Source of the DNA: Saccharothrix sp.
Lineage (GTDB): Bacteria; Actinomycetota; Actinomycetes; Mycobacteriales; Pseudonocardiaceae
NCBI RefSeq assembly: GCF_031180885.1
Contig: NZ_JAPSLK010000004.1
Location: 62,001 to 126,000 of the forward strand
Reading direction: 5' to 3'
DNA: 64,000 nt
Numbering within the stretch: position 1 is the stretch's first letter; every line of letters starts with the position of its first letter. The translations under genes were made by a program, and so were the position numbers. The notes under the pieces were generated by a model. It made no database searches. It had not been told where the DNA came from and was given only the letters and a program-made list of their open reading frames with translations. Below are positions 1-9,070 of this stretch, in pieces.

Positions 1-912
1 TACCGGATCAGCCCGCTGATGATCGGCATGATGGTGATCTGCGGCGCGCACGCCGGGGCGTTCTCGCCGATGGCGGTGTCCGGTGCGCTGGTGTACGGGA
101 TCGTGGCCAAGTCCGGCCTGGCGGTCTCCCACGCCGCGTTGTTCTTCGCCAGCCTCGGCTTCAACCTGCTGCTCGCGGCCGGCACCTACGTGCTGCTCCG
201 CCGCCGGGGCGAGGAGAGCTTCGTCGGGGAATCCGACGGTGTCCCAACCGGCGGAGGTGCGCCTGCGCCGACCGGTGGCGGGGTCGCCACCGCGGTCGAG
301 CCGCGGACGATCGCGGTGACCTGGCACCAGCGCGCCACGCTCACGGCGCTGGTCGTGCTCGTGGTCGGCGCGCTGGCCTTCCACCTCCAGATCGGCTTCC
401 TCGCGCTGGCCGCCGGCGCCGTGCTCGCCCTGTTCGACCGCGCGAACCTGGGCAAGGCCGTCGACGGCATCAGTTGGCCGACGATCCTGCTGGTCGCGGG
501 CATGGTCACCTACGTGGGCGTGCTGGAGCACTCCGGCACCATCGACTGGGTCGCGCACGGCGCGGTGGGGCTGGGAGCCCCGTTGCTGGTGGCGCTGGTG
601 CTGTGCATCGTCGTCGGTGTCACCTCGGCGTTCGCGTCCTCCACGGCGATCCTCACCGCGACCATCCCGATGGCGATCCCGTTGCTGCTCACCGGATCGC
701 TGCCGGTCGCGGGGGTCGTCGCCGCGATGGCCATCTCCACCACGATCGTCGACGTCTCCCCGTTCTCCACCAACGGCGCACTGGTCCTGGCGAATGCCCG
801 GGGGGTCGACCGGAACCGGTTCTACCGGCAGGTGATCTCCTACACCTGCGTGATCGTCGCGCTCGGGCCGGTCGCGGCGTGGGCGGCGCTGGTGCTGCCG
901 GGTTCGTTCTGA
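1..912 (+). CDS. MatC/SLC13-like carboxylate carrier, C-terminal part (5' end outside window)
   Basis: The reading frame is already open at base 1, so the start lies upstream; about 303 C-terminal residues are present. The protein is a polytopic membrane carrier. The first visible stretch (ICGAHAGAFSPMAVSG) resembles the re-entrant substrate loop of MatC/DASS-type dicarboxylate carriers, and a cluster of helices with a Thr/Ser-rich segment (TSAFASSTAILTATIP) follows. A variable, proline- and glycine-rich cytoplasmic loop separates the two halves. Substrate is probably a C3-C4 carboxylate such as malonate or malate, by family only. A strong hairpin follows the stop and separates it from the convergent beta-helix gene. 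Confidence 0.8.
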   Translation, partial: YRISPLMIGMMVICGAHAGAFSPMAVSGALVYGIVAKSGLAVSHAALFFASLGFNLLLAAGTYVLLRRRGEESFVGESDGVPTGGGAPAPTGGGVATAVEPRTIAVTWHQRATLTALVVLVVGALAFHLQIGFLALAAGAVLALFDRANLGKAVDGISWPTILLVAGMVTYVGVLEHSGTIDWVAHGAVGLGAPLLVALVLCIVVGVTSAFASSTAILTATIPMAIPLLLTGSLPVAGVVAAMAISTTIVDVSPFSTNGALVLANARGVDRNRFYRQVISYTCVIVALGPVAAWAALVLPGSF

Positions 913-918
913 GTGGTG

Positions 919-948
919 GGAAGGCCGCGGCGGGTGCCGCGGCCTTCC
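919..948. terminator. Bidirectional hairpin terminator
   Basis: Perfect 13-bp inverted repeat (919-931 and 936-948) with a 4-base loop, lying between the stops of two convergent genes that end at 912 and 951. There is no U-tract, as usual in high-GC actinomycetes. Confidence 0.8.
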
Positions 949-950
949 GG

Positions 951-3602
951 TCATCGGCTGGAGAAAGCGTCCAACGCGCACACGGTGTTGGTGGCGGCCG
1001 GGTTCTTCGTGCCCTTGCACACGACCTTGATCGTGTGCGACCCGACGGGCAGATCCGTCTTGCGGAACAGCGGGACCTGCTTGGTCACCGAAGGCGCATA
1101 GGCGTCGATGTCGGACTGCGCGAGCGTGCCGTCGATGTAGACGTCCACCTTGCCCATGTTGGGCTGCGTCATGCCGACGTACTGGACGGCCGCACCCGTG
1201 AACGTGTACTCGACCGAGCTGCCCGACTGGACGGTGAAGCTCTCCGAGCCGCGGAAGTCCCGGGTGTCGTTCCAGTTGCGCCACGTGCCCGTGTACTTCA
1301 CGCGGGTGTCCTTGTCGTCGACGTGGGTCCACTGCTGCCGGACGACCGACGTCGACTCCGCGGACCGGGTGCCCTGCGCGTCCACGACGTAGAGCTTGTA
1401 GTCGCCGGGCGATTCCGGGAGCGCGATGGTGGTCGCGGTGCCGCTCGCCCGGGTCATGGTGGGGCCGGGGGTGAAGGTCGTCGTGCCGGACGGGGCGAGC
1501 CAGATCGTCTTGGACGCGTCGCCGGTGCTCCTGATCGGGATCGACGACGCTCCGGTGTCGTTGAAGGTGGACGCCGGCAGTACCCGGTCGGGCCCGCCGC
1601 CGGGCACGATGTCCCGGTACGCCGGTTCGAGGCCGGCCTCCACGGTGATCCGGTACGCCGCCGAGGGCCAGACGTTGTCGGAGTAGGCGCGCACGTCCTC
1701 GATGGTGCTGTTCGGGACGTTCTTGTTGGCGATCTTGTTGATGGTGCCGTAGGTGTTGGTGATGCGCAGGTCGTGCTGGCGTCCCCACGTGCCCGAGTTG
1801 ATCGCGTACGCCACGTTCGGCGAAATGTGCAACACGTTGTCGTGGTGGTTGATGAACGCCGAACCCTCGTCGGGGTGCAGGCCGTAGGTGTGCCCGGCCG
1901 GCACGCCGTGCAGGTAGTTGTGGGCGATCGTGGTGCCGGGTTGGCTGCCCAGCGTGTAGATCGGCGCGGAGTCGGCCAGGCGCTGCATGGTGTCGACGAT
2001 GTGGTTGTGGCTGATGGTGTTGTTCCTGGCCGTGGTGGTCGGCACGTTCGGCACGACCGAGTTCGTGGAACCGTCGAAGTTCCACCAGCCCCAGCCGAGC
2101 GTGATGCCGTTCCACGGCGCCTTCTCGATCAGGTTGTGCCGCACGGACAGCGTGTCGACGAAGTAGGCCGACACGGGGCTGCTGCCGTTGAACAGCACCG
2201 CGCTGTCGTGGAGGTGGTTGTTCCTGATCTCGACGTCGCGGCTGACGCCCTCGACCGACGCGGGGTACTTCTCGTTGTTCGTGGCGGTGTGGTCGCCGAT
2301 GTAGACGTGCTGCGGGTGCCCGACGTTGACCGCCGACCCGGCGATGTCGTCGGTGCGGTTGCCGAGCAGCTTCGAGTCGCGGACGTCGTTGTTCAGGGTG
2401 ATGCCGTCGGCGCCGGTGTGCGCCACCTTGTTGCGCTCCAGGACGATGCCGGTCGCGTTCTGCAGCTCGACGGCTCCCGGCGGCAGTTCGACGTTGCGGT
2501 AGTGGTAGGCGTGGAAGTTCTTCCTGGCGTAGAAGCGGTTGCCGCCGTTGCCCTGCTGGGCCTGCTTGAAGGGTGAGCCCGCGACGTCGAACAGGTTCCA
2601 GTCCGAGTGCTCGACGGTGATGCCGCTGAAGGTCAGGTCGCGGACGTGGTTCGAGGTCGAGGTGCCGGCGATCTTGAGGACCGTGGGGACGTTGTTCGGC
2701 GCCCAGACGGACGCGGTCGTCATGTTGTCGGTGGGGGCTTTGTAGTAGTAGAGGGTCTGGTTGGCGCGGTCGAAGTGGAACTCGCCGGGCGTGTCCAGGA
2801 ACTCGTAGGCGTTCATGATCTTGTGGGTGCCGGTGGGCTGGAAGTCGCCGTTGTACGCGCCCTGGGCGATGGCCGCGCCCGGCTGCTGGAACAGGGCGAC
2901 GCGGTTGTCGGCGGTCGCGGTGACCTGCCGGACGCCCACGATGGCCGTGGTCCACGTCGTCCTGGTCTCGATCTCGAGGTCGGTCTGGTTCGCGGCGATC
3001 GCGGGGAGGTCGGACAGGCTGTACCGGGACCCGTCGCACTCCGAGCCGGACTCCCACGCCCAGGGGGCCTGGCCGGCGGTGACGGTGTAGGTGCCGTGGC
3101 AGCCGAGCGAGGTGATCGTCTTCGCGGCCATGGACGCGCGTTCGTCGTTGACGTAGAGCGCGCGCAGCTTGGTCGAGCGCGTGAGCGGGGCCTTCCAGAT
3201 GTTGCCGCTGTGCTGGGTCCAGCCGGTCACCTTGACGCCCGCGTTGAGGACCGGCGTCTCACCCGGGTGGGCGGAGTAGAGCACCCGGTGGCCGTTCGTG
3301 CCCGAATCCCTTGGCGTGAAGTCGATCGTGGTGGAGATCGGGTAGGTCCCGCCGCGCAGGAAGACGCGGATGTCGCCGGTCATGGCGGAGTTGACCGTGC
3401 GGACGACGTCCCGGGCGCGCTGGACCGTGCGGAACGGTGCGGTGATCGTCCCGGGGTTGGCGTCGTTGCCGGACGGTGAGACGTAGTAGGTCGCCTGGAC
3501 GGCGGCTGCCGCGGGCTGCGCGGAACCGGTGAGCGAGAGCGCGGAGAGCGTCAACGCCAGCGACCACGACAGGGTTCGCCTGGCGGGTAAGAGTGGGGCC
3601 AC
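951..3602 (-). CDS. Secreted right-handed beta-helix glycoside hydrolase-like protein
   Basis: A GTG start at 3602 is chosen because GAGAGG lies just upstream and the protein then begins with a normal signal peptide (basic RR, hydrophobic core, AxA cleavage near residue 33). The mature N-terminus (YYVSPSGNDANPGT, then PFRTVQRARD) is the hallmark of parallel beta-helix hydrolases and lyases of the GH120/GH141 type, followed by many short N-rich coils (NNTISHNHIVDT) to about residue 640. The last ~120 residues form a beta-sandwich that looks like a carbohydrate-binding module (VDVYIDG ... LPVGSHTIKV). Length is 883 residues. The exact substrate is not visible; a pectin or hemicellulose side chain is inferred from the neighbouring GH43, GH29 and GH62 enzymes. 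It diverges from the GH43 gene across an intergenic region holding LacI-type sites. Confidence 0.8.
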   Translation of the reverse strand: MAPLLPARRTLSWSLALTLSALSLTGSAQPAAAAVQATYYVSPSGNDANPGTITAPFRTVQRARDVVRTVNSAMTGDIRVFLRGGTYPISTTIDFTPRDSGTNGHRVLYSAHPGETPVLNAGVKVTGWTQHSGNIWKAPLTRSTKLRALYVNDERASMAAKTITSLGCHGTYTVTAGQAPWAWESGSECDGSRYSLSDLPAIAANQTDLEIETRTTWTTAIVGVRQVTATADNRVALFQQPGAAIAQGAYNGDFQPTGTHKIMNAYEFLDTPGEFHFDRANQTLYYYKAPTDNMTTASVWAPNNVPTVLKIAGTSTSNHVRDLTFSGITVEHSDWNLFDVAGSPFKQAQQGNGGNRFYARKNFHAYHYRNVELPPGAVELQNATGIVLERNKVAHTGADGITLNNDVRDSKLLGNRTDDIAGSAVNVGHPQHVYIGDHTATNNEKYPASVEGVSRDVEIRNNHLHDSAVLFNGSSPVSAYFVDTLSVRHNLIEKAPWNGITLGWGWWNFDGSTNSVVPNVPTTTARNNTISHNHIVDTMQRLADSAPIYTLGSQPGTTIAHNYLHGVPAGHTYGLHPDEGSAFINHHDNVLHISPNVAYAINSGTWGRQHDLRITNTYGTINKIANKNVPNSTIEDVRAYSDNVWPSAAYRITVEAGLEPAYRDIVPGGGPDRVLPASTFNDTGASSIPIRSTGDASKTIWLAPSGTTTFTPGPTMTRASGTATTIALPESPGDYKLYVVDAQGTRSAESTSVVRQQWTHVDDKDTRVKYTGTWRNWNDTRDFRGSESFTVQSGSSVEYTFTGAAVQYVGMTQPNMGKVDVYIDGTLAQSDIDAYAPSVTKQVPLFRKTDLPVGSHTIKVVCKGTKNPAATNTVCALDAFSSR

Positions 3603-3747
3603 ACCGGTTCCTCTCGTGGATCTTCGTTGATCGCCGAAACCGCAAAGCGCCGTACACCGTCCACAGTGGAGTGGTGCTGTTCCGTGGGTCGGCTCCGGCA
3701 CCGTAGCGCAAGTTTTTCGAGGCCGGCAAGGGTCCGACCGGGCGGAT

Positions 3748-3761
3748 TGTTATCGTTCACA
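3748..3761. promoter_or_regulatory. LacI-family operator-like site (perfect to TGTnAnCGnTnACA)
   Basis: TGTTATCGTTCACA matches all ten fixed positions of the symmetric pattern TGTnAnCGnTnACA around a central CG. It sits in the 352-bp divergent intergenic region 3603-3954 that separates the beta-helix gene (start 3602) from the GH43 gene (start about 3955). Related sites occur at 3881, 29519 and 29586. No LacI-family gene lies in this window, so the regulator would be encoded elsewhere. Confidence 0.6.
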
Positions 3762-3880
3762 TGAATTGCCTCCGATTGGAGTCGGCGAGGCTGTGGCCGA
3801 TGGAGCCTACGTACTGATTAGTAGGTACGGGCCGGCTTTGCGGTCTTCGAATCGAGGTCTTGGGTATTCCCGCGCGCCGG

Positions 3881-3894
3881 TGTTAGCGTTAACG
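3881..3894. promoter_or_regulatory. LacI-family operator-like site upstream of GH43
   Basis: TGTTAGCGTTAACG matches nine of ten fixed positions of TGTnAnCGnTnACA. It lies about 60 bases before the GTG start of the secreted GH43 gene, a position suited to repression. Its 12-base core is repeated, inverted, at 29587-29598 in front of another glycosidase pair. The rest of 3603-3954 shows no gene. Confidence 0.6.
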
Positions 3895-3954
3895 TCGCGG
3901 ACCTTGGCTCGGAAGGTCCACAGCGGACACACACCCGAACAGCGCAGATTGGGA

Positions 3955-5325
3955 GTGGTCACCATCGAGACTTCACGCGAACGTCGTGCCGTCAGTCGAA
4001 ACGTCCTCAGCGGTGTCCTGACCGCGGGCGTCCTCGTGGGTTCCATGGTCGTCGGGGTGCCGTCGGCGAGCGCCGCGAACCCGATCATCCCGGACCGCTT
4101 CATCGCGGACCCGTCCGCACACGTGTTCAACGGGCGGGTGCACCTCTACCTCACCGACGACCAGACCAACAGCGGCACGTACTGGGACTCCAAGTCGTGG
4201 CGGTCCTACTCGTCGTCGAACCTGGTCGACTGGACCGATCACGGCGACGTCTTCTCGATCGCGGGCTTCTCCTGGGCCAGCCGGTACGCGTGGGCACCCG
4301 GTGCGACGGAGCGCAACGGCCGCTACTACCTCTACCTGCCCGTCGACCGGACCAAGATCGGCGTCGCGGTCTCGTCCTCGCCCACGGGTCCGTTCACCGA
4401 CGCGCGGGGCAGCGCGCTGGTGGACCGCGCCCGGGACACCAACGTCGGCGACGAGCCCATCGACCCGATGATCTTCACCGACGACGACGGGTCGTCCTAC
4501 ATGTACTTCGGCACGCGCACGCCGAAGGTGGTCCGGTTGGGCGCGGACATGGCGTCCACGGCCGGGCCGATCACCGACGTGGGCCTGACCGGCGCGACCA
4601 AGTACGGCGAGGCGCCGCACCTGCACAAGTTCGGCGACACGTACTACTTCTCGTACTCGACCGGCTGGCCGGGCCAGATCCACTACGCCACCGGCTCCTC
4701 GCCGCTGGGTCCGTTCACCTACCGGGGCGTGCTCCTGGACTACGTCAACGTCAGCACCAACCACCACTCGCTGTTCCAGTACCAGGGGCAGTGGTACGTC
4801 GCCTACCACAAGAACGCCCTTGAGGGTGGTGGCGGCTACAAGCGGTCGGTGGTGATGGACCGGCTGGTCCACAACGCCGACGGCACGATCCGCACGGTGG
4901 TGCAGACCCCGGGCGGCGTGGGGCCGTTCGCCACGTTCACCGCGCAGCACAGCGGCCTGCGGCTGGACACCTCCGGTTCCGCGGTCCAGCAGGCGACCGC
5001 GTCGACCGCGGAGTCCCAGCACTGGCAGCTGCGCGCGAAGCCGGGCGGCTACGTCGAGGTGATCAACCGGGCGACCGGCTCGTGCCTGGACGTGTCGGGC
5101 AGTTCGACCGCGAACGGCGCGGACGTCGTGCAGTGGCGCTGCCACGGCGGCCTCAACCAGCAGTGGACCGTGCGCACCATCGACGCGACCACCGTGTCAC
5201 TGGTCAACCGGGCCAGCGGCAAGTGCCTCGACGTGCCCTCGGCCGCCACGACCAGCGGGACCCGGCTCATCCAGTGGACCTGCACCGGCAGCGCGAACCA
5301 GCGCTGGCGCCAGGCGTCCGTCTGA
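3955..5325 (+). CDS. Secreted GH43 arabinosidase/arabinanase-like enzyme with C-terminal CBM13
   Basis: Starting at GTG 3955 gives a 456-residue protein with a signal peptide (RNVLSGVLTAGVLVGS, cleavage after ASA near residue 40). No start with a clear Shine-Dalgarno is visible, so the start is the least certain part. Residues 43-340 form a five-bladed GH43 propeller; the candidate catalytic triad is D52 (FIADPS), D170 (IDPMIF) and E219 (GEAPHLHK). The last ~130 residues are a ricin-type beta-trefoil (CBM13) with Q-x-W repeats (QHWQL, QQWTV, QRWRQ). GH43 enzymes with this layout release arabinose or xylose from plant polysaccharides. The next GH43 gene begins 36 bases downstream, so the two are probably co-transcribed. 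Confidence 0.85.
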   Translation: MVTIETSRERRAVSRNVLSGVLTAGVLVGSMVVGVPSASAANPIIPDRFIADPSAHVFNGRVHLYLTDDQTNSGTYWDSKSWRSYSSSNLVDWTDHGDVFSIAGFSWASRYAWAPGATERNGRYYLYLPVDRTKIGVAVSSSPTGPFTDARGSALVDRARDTNVGDEPIDPMIFTDDDGSSYMYFGTRTPKVVRLGADMASTAGPITDVGLTGATKYGEAPHLHKFGDTYYFSYSTGWPGQIHYATGSSPLGPFTYRGVLLDYVNVSTNHHSLFQYQGQWYVAYHKNALEGGGGYKRSVVMDRLVHNADGTIRTVVQTPGGVGPFATFTAQHSGLRLDTSGSAVQQATASTAESQHWQLRAKPGGYVEVINRATGSCLDVSGSSTANGADVVQWRCHGGLNQQWTVRTIDATTVSLVNRASGKCLDVPSAATTSGTRLIQWTCTGSANQRWRQASV

Positions 5326-5361
5326 GTTGTCGTTGTCGCGGAGAATGGAAGGGGCGGGATC

Positions 5362-7407
5362 GTGGACATCACCAGGCGACAGCTCGGCCGGCTCACCGCC
5401 GTCGGCACCGGGGCGCTCGTGCTGCCGGGCCTCCTGCCGCCGAGCGCCGCGGCGGCCCCGCCCCCGGCCGGGACGTGGGGCGACCAGGGTGACGGCACCT
5501 ACGTCAACCCGATCGTCCCGGCCGACCTCAGCGACTGGGACTGCATCCGGGTCGGCTCCGACTACTACGGCATCACCAGCACGTTCGGGTACTCGCCCGG
5601 CATGGCCGTCCTGCACTCGAAGGACCTGGTCAACTGGCGGACGATCGGCGGCGCGGTCGACGACGTCACCCGCATCGGACCCGAGCTGAACTGGGACCGG
5701 ATGAACCGCTACGGCCGCGGCGTGTGGGCCGGGTCGATCCGCCACCACGCGGGGCGGTTCTGGGTGTACTTCAACACGCCGGACGAGGGGTTCTTCATGA
5801 CGTCGGCCCCGTCGCCGAGCGGGCCGTGGGAGCCGTTGCACGCGCTGTGGCGGACCAGCGGCTGGAACGACGTGTGCCCGTTCTGGGACGACGACGGCCA
5901 GGGTTACCTGGTCACCACGAACTACGCGGACGCCTACAAGGTGCACCTGTTCAAGCTGTCCGCGGACGGGAAGTCGCTGGTCGGTCCGTCCACGGTCATC
6001 CACCAGTCGCGGGGGAGCGAGGCCAACAAGCTCTACAAGATCAACGGCACTTACTACCACCTGTTCAGCGAGGTGAAGTCCGAGGGCCGGGTGGTCATGA
6101 TGAACCGGGGCAGCAGCCTCTACGGGCCGTTCGAGACCAGGCAGTTGCTGCACGTCTCGCGCGCGGTGGGCCGGGAGCCCAACCAGGGCGGGCTGGTGCA
6201 GGCGCCGGACGGGGCTTGGTACTGGGTGACCCACCACGGCACGGGGCAGTGGGAGGGGCGCGTGCTGTCCCTGCTGCCGGTGACCTGGGTGGACGGCTGG
6301 CCGATCATGGGCGAGGTGGGCGCCGACGGCATCGGCAACATGGTGTGGACGGGTCGGGTGCCGGCGGGTGGCACGCCGGGTCTGCCGGTCGACGCGCTGC
6401 CTGGGGTGGTGACGAGTGACCTGTTCACCGATGCCCGTTTGAAGCCGCAGTGGGAGTGGCACTACCAGCCGCGTGCGGACCGGTGGTCGTTGACGGAGCG
6501 TCCCGGTTTTCTGCGGTTGAAGGCTTTCGCGCCGCTGGTGGCCGACAACTTGACCAAGGTCGGGAACACGCTCACCCAACGGGTGCTGCGCACGGCTGGT
6601 GGCGCGACGGTCACCGTCCGTCTTGAGCTGGCCGGTCTGGCGGATGGCCAGCACGCGGGGTTGTGCCACTACGCGGCGACCTATGCCGGGTTGGGAGTGC
6701 GGCGTTCTGGTTCTGCTACGACGCTGGCGCACAACGTGGGCGGTAGCGTGACCAGTGGGCCGGTGATCACGCAGAACGCCGTGTGGTTGCGCACGTCGTG
6801 GGATGTGAACGGGGTTAGCCGGTTCTCCTACAGCGTGGACGGGAGCACGTTCACGCCGTTCGGTGAGACTTACCAGCTGACGTGGGGCGGTTATCGCGGT
6901 GACCGGGTCGGCATCTATACGTACAACCCCAATGGCACCGGGTATGTGGATGTGGATTCGGTGCAGTACACGATCGCGCCTCCTAGGTCCTACAAGTGCG
7001 TCAGCGTACGCAGTGGCAAGGTGGTCGACGTCTCCGGCGGGTCGATGGCGGACGGTGCCGCGGTGATCCAGTGGCGTGACACCGGGGCTGCCAACCAGCA
7101 GTGGATGTTCCAGTCCACAGTGGATGGTTATCACACGATCACGTGCGTGCGTAGCGGCAAGGTGCTCGACGTGGCGGGGTCGTCGCTGGCGGACGGCGCT
7201 CGGGTCGTGCAGGCGAGCGCGGACGGTCGGGCGAGTCAGCAGTGGCAGTTGCGTCCGGAGTCCGGTGGGGTGTTCGTCGTGGTCAACCGCCACAGCGGCA
7301 AGGTCCTCGACGTAGGCGGGGGAAGCACGGCCGACGGCGTTGCGCTGATCCAGTACCGCGACACCGGCGGCTCCAACCAACGGTGGACCTTCCGTCGCGC
7401 TGCGTAA
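5362..7407 (+). CDS. Secreted GH43 beta-xylosidase/arabinofuranosidase-like enzyme with beta-sandwich and CBM13
   Basis: GTG at 5362 is preceded by GGAAGGGGCGGG and yields a Tat-like signal (TRRQLGRL then a hydrophobic run ending in AAA). Residues 45-345 are a GH43 propeller of the xylosidase type (TYVNPIV, ITSTFGYSPG); candidate catalytic residues are D58, D171 and E221. Residues about 350-530 form a concanavalin-like beta-sandwich (FTDARLKPQWEW, and DVDSVQY near the end) typical of the C-terminal domain of beta-xylosidases. The final ~145 residues are a ricin-type trefoil (SGKVVDVSGGS, QQWQLRP, QRWTFR). Third-position GC is noticeably lower in the last third (6400-7000), suggesting this part has a different history. 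It likely acts outside the cell on xylan or arabinan oligosaccharides with the upstream GH43. Confidence 0.85.
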   Translation: MDITRRQLGRLTAVGTGALVLPGLLPPSAAAAPPPAGTWGDQGDGTYVNPIVPADLSDWDCIRVGSDYYGITSTFGYSPGMAVLHSKDLVNWRTIGGAVDDVTRIGPELNWDRMNRYGRGVWAGSIRHHAGRFWVYFNTPDEGFFMTSAPSPSGPWEPLHALWRTSGWNDVCPFWDDDGQGYLVTTNYADAYKVHLFKLSADGKSLVGPSTVIHQSRGSEANKLYKINGTYYHLFSEVKSEGRVVMMNRGSSLYGPFETRQLLHVSRAVGREPNQGGLVQAPDGAWYWVTHHGTGQWEGRVLSLLPVTWVDGWPIMGEVGADGIGNMVWTGRVPAGGTPGLPVDALPGVVTSDLFTDARLKPQWEWHYQPRADRWSLTERPGFLRLKAFAPLVADNLTKVGNTLTQRVLRTAGGATVTVRLELAGLADGQHAGLCHYAATYAGLGVRRSGSATTLAHNVGGSVTSGPVITQNAVWLRTSWDVNGVSRFSYSVDGSTFTPFGETYQLTWGGYRGDRVGIYTYNPNGTGYVDVDSVQYTIAPPRSYKCVSVRSGKVVDVSGGSMADGAAVIQWRDTGAANQQWMFQSTVDGYHTITCVRSGKVLDVAGSSLADGARVVQASADGRASQQWQLRPESGGVFVVVNRHSGKVLDVGGGSTADGVALIQYRDTGGSNQRWTFRRAA

Positions 7408-7575
7408 TGCATTCCTCGCCGACCGCTCACTCCGCGCCGCCGTGCGGGCTCCGTGTCCTAATGAGATGGAGGGCTTGGCTTGCGGCTCCACAAAGGACAC
7501 ACTTGGTCCCGAGTTGACAATGATCTCCATGTCCAACTTGTGGGTCGAGTGTTCCCGTGGTGAAGGAAGTCATCG

Positions 7576-8652
7576 GTGAGACTGGCACTCCGCTTGGCCA
7601 CCCTCGCGGTGGTGGCCGCCCTGCGCCTGCCCGACCGGGTGATTCGCGCGATCGTCGGCCCGCCCGTCGAGGTCGAGGGCGCGCGGACGAGTCCGACGGC
7701 TCAGTTGTTGATCGCGCTGGAGCGGTTCGTGCCGAGGGCCGACCCCAAGGTGGTGCCCGACCTCGGGGCGGCCCGGCGGGACTTCGACATCGTGTCGTCC
7801 GTGCTGAACGCGGGCATCGCGCGTGATGTGCGGACCTACGACACCGTCGTGCCCGGTGCACGCGGCCCGCTCCGGGCGCGGGTCTACGGCCCGCCCGGCG
7901 CGTCCGGTCCGCTGCCCCTGATGGTGTTCTTCCACGGCGGCGGCTTCGCGATCGGCAGCATCACCAGCCACGACGGGATCTGCCGGTTCCTCAGCCGGCA
8001 CGGTGGCGTGCGGGTCGTGTCCGTCGAGTACGCCCTCGCCCCGGAGCACCCGTACCCGGCCGCGGTCGACGACGCCCACGCGGCGTTCCGGCACGTCGTG
8101 GCCAACGCGGAGCGCTTCGGCGGTGGCGCGGCGAGGGTGGGGGTCGGTGGTGACAGCGCGGGCGGGGCGCTCGCGGCTGTCGTGGCGCAGCGGTGCGTCG
8201 ACGAGGCTGCGCCGTCGCCGGCCTTCACGCTGATGCTCTACCCGGCCGTGGACGGGTTGGGTGAGCACCGGTCGCGGCAGCTCTTCGGGCGCGGGTACTT
8301 CCTCGACAGCGACATGGTCGACTGGTACCGGTCGTGCTACTCGCCGCACCCCGTGCGGCTGCACGAGCCGTACGCCTCGCCGTTGCGCGCTCCCGACTTC
8401 CGCGGGCTGCCGCCGACGTGCGTGGTCACGGCGGGGTTCGACCCGTTCCGGGACGAGGGGACGGAGTACGCGGAGCGGCTGAGGGCCGCCGGGGTGCAGG
8501 TGACCCACCTGCACCGCGACGGGCTGGTGCACGGGTTCGCGTCGTTCCTGGGTTGCGACCGGCACGCTCGGGCAGCGATGCGGGACGTCGCGGCGGAACT
8601 GCGTCGCATGGCCGCCGGGGCCGGTGTCGGTCCGCAAGCCAACGGCGTCTGA
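7576..8652 (+). CDS. Alpha/beta hydrolase, hormone-sensitive-lipase family esterase
   Basis: A 358-residue protein from GTG 7576, with GAAGGA upstream. It has the HSL signature: oxyanion motif HGGG (120-123), nucleophile in GDSAGG (S194), acid D289 (GFDPFRDEG) and H319 (LVHGF). The hydrophobic N-terminus (residues 1-18) could anchor or export it but is short. Family members hydrolyse short acyl or acetyl esters. Its place after two xylan/arabinan-type GH43 enzymes makes de-esterification of side chains possible but unproven. The 168 bases upstream (7408-7575) show no gene and only a weak TTGACA at 7514. Confidence 0.8.
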   Translation: MRLALRLATLAVVAALRLPDRVIRAIVGPPVEVEGARTSPTAQLLIALERFVPRADPKVVPDLGAARRDFDIVSSVLNAGIARDVRTYDTVVPGARGPLRARVYGPPGASGPLPLMVFFHGGGFAIGSITSHDGICRFLSRHGGVRVVSVEYALAPEHPYPAAVDDAHAAFRHVVANAERFGGGAARVGVGGDSAGGALAAVVAQRCVDEAAPSPAFTLMLYPAVDGLGEHRSRQLFGRGYFLDSDMVDWYRSCYSPHPVRLHEPYASPLRAPDFRGLPPTCVVTAGFDPFRDEGTEYAERLRAAGVQVTHLHRDGLVHGFASFLGCDRHARAAMRDVAAELRRMAAGAGVGPQANGV

Positions 8653-8956
8653 AACGGCTCTGACTCGGCCCCCGCCCCCTGGCTCCGGCCCGCGACTCCC
8701 GCGGCTCCCGGTCCGCGGCTCCGGCCCGCGACTCCCGTTCCGCGGCTCCCGGCTCCGGCCCCGACTCCTGTTGCCTCCGGCCGCGACTCCCGTGGCCTCC
8801 GGCCCCCGACTCCATTCTCCCACGGGGTACCGACAGAGTCGGCCGAAGCGGCGACCGAAGCGACCGAAGCGGCGGTGGAAGCGGGCGGAAGCCGGGAGCG
8901 GAAGCGAAGGCCGGAGCGGCGGAAGCGGCGGAAGTGGGGCCGGAGCGGCGGCGGAG
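8653..8956. repeat. Low-complexity GC-rich intergenic stretch of degenerate short repeats
   Basis: The non-coding region after the esterase starts with degenerate copies of GGCTCCGGCCCGCGACTCCCG-type units on the plus strand (about 8680-8815). It switches near 8840 to short AAGCGGCGACCG/GAAGCG-type units (about 8840-8940). Open frames across it have biased, repetitive composition and are not credible genes. Confidence 0.65.
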
Positions 8957-9070
8957 GTGTGGGTGGGGATGCCGGCTGGGTGGGTCAGTGGCCGGTGGCC
9001 TTGGGTGGGGCAGCACGGCGGCGGGAGTGTGGGTGGGGATGCCGGCTGGGTGGGTCAGTAGCCGATGGCC
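8957..9070. repeat. Direct repeat, two ~44-bp copies 70 bp apart
   Basis: Bases 8957-9000 and 9027-9070 are direct copies with two mismatches; the first 33 bases are identical and contain GTGTGGGTGGGG and CCGGCTGGGTGGG. The second copy runs into the 3' end of the LUD-domain gene and supplies its stop codon region, so that gene's end borders the repeat. Confidence 0.8.

Noticed and set aside
474-2576. Long open frames antisense to real genes (also at 10015-11409 and 45816-49856)
   Set aside because: They are Arg/Gly/Pro/Val-rich mirror frames of genes with clear families, a normal effect of high third-position GC. No start signal or domain supports them.
7514-7560. Possible -35 box TTGACA upstream of the esterase
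   Set aside because: No acceptable -10 sequence at 16-18 bp; single hexamer matches are common.
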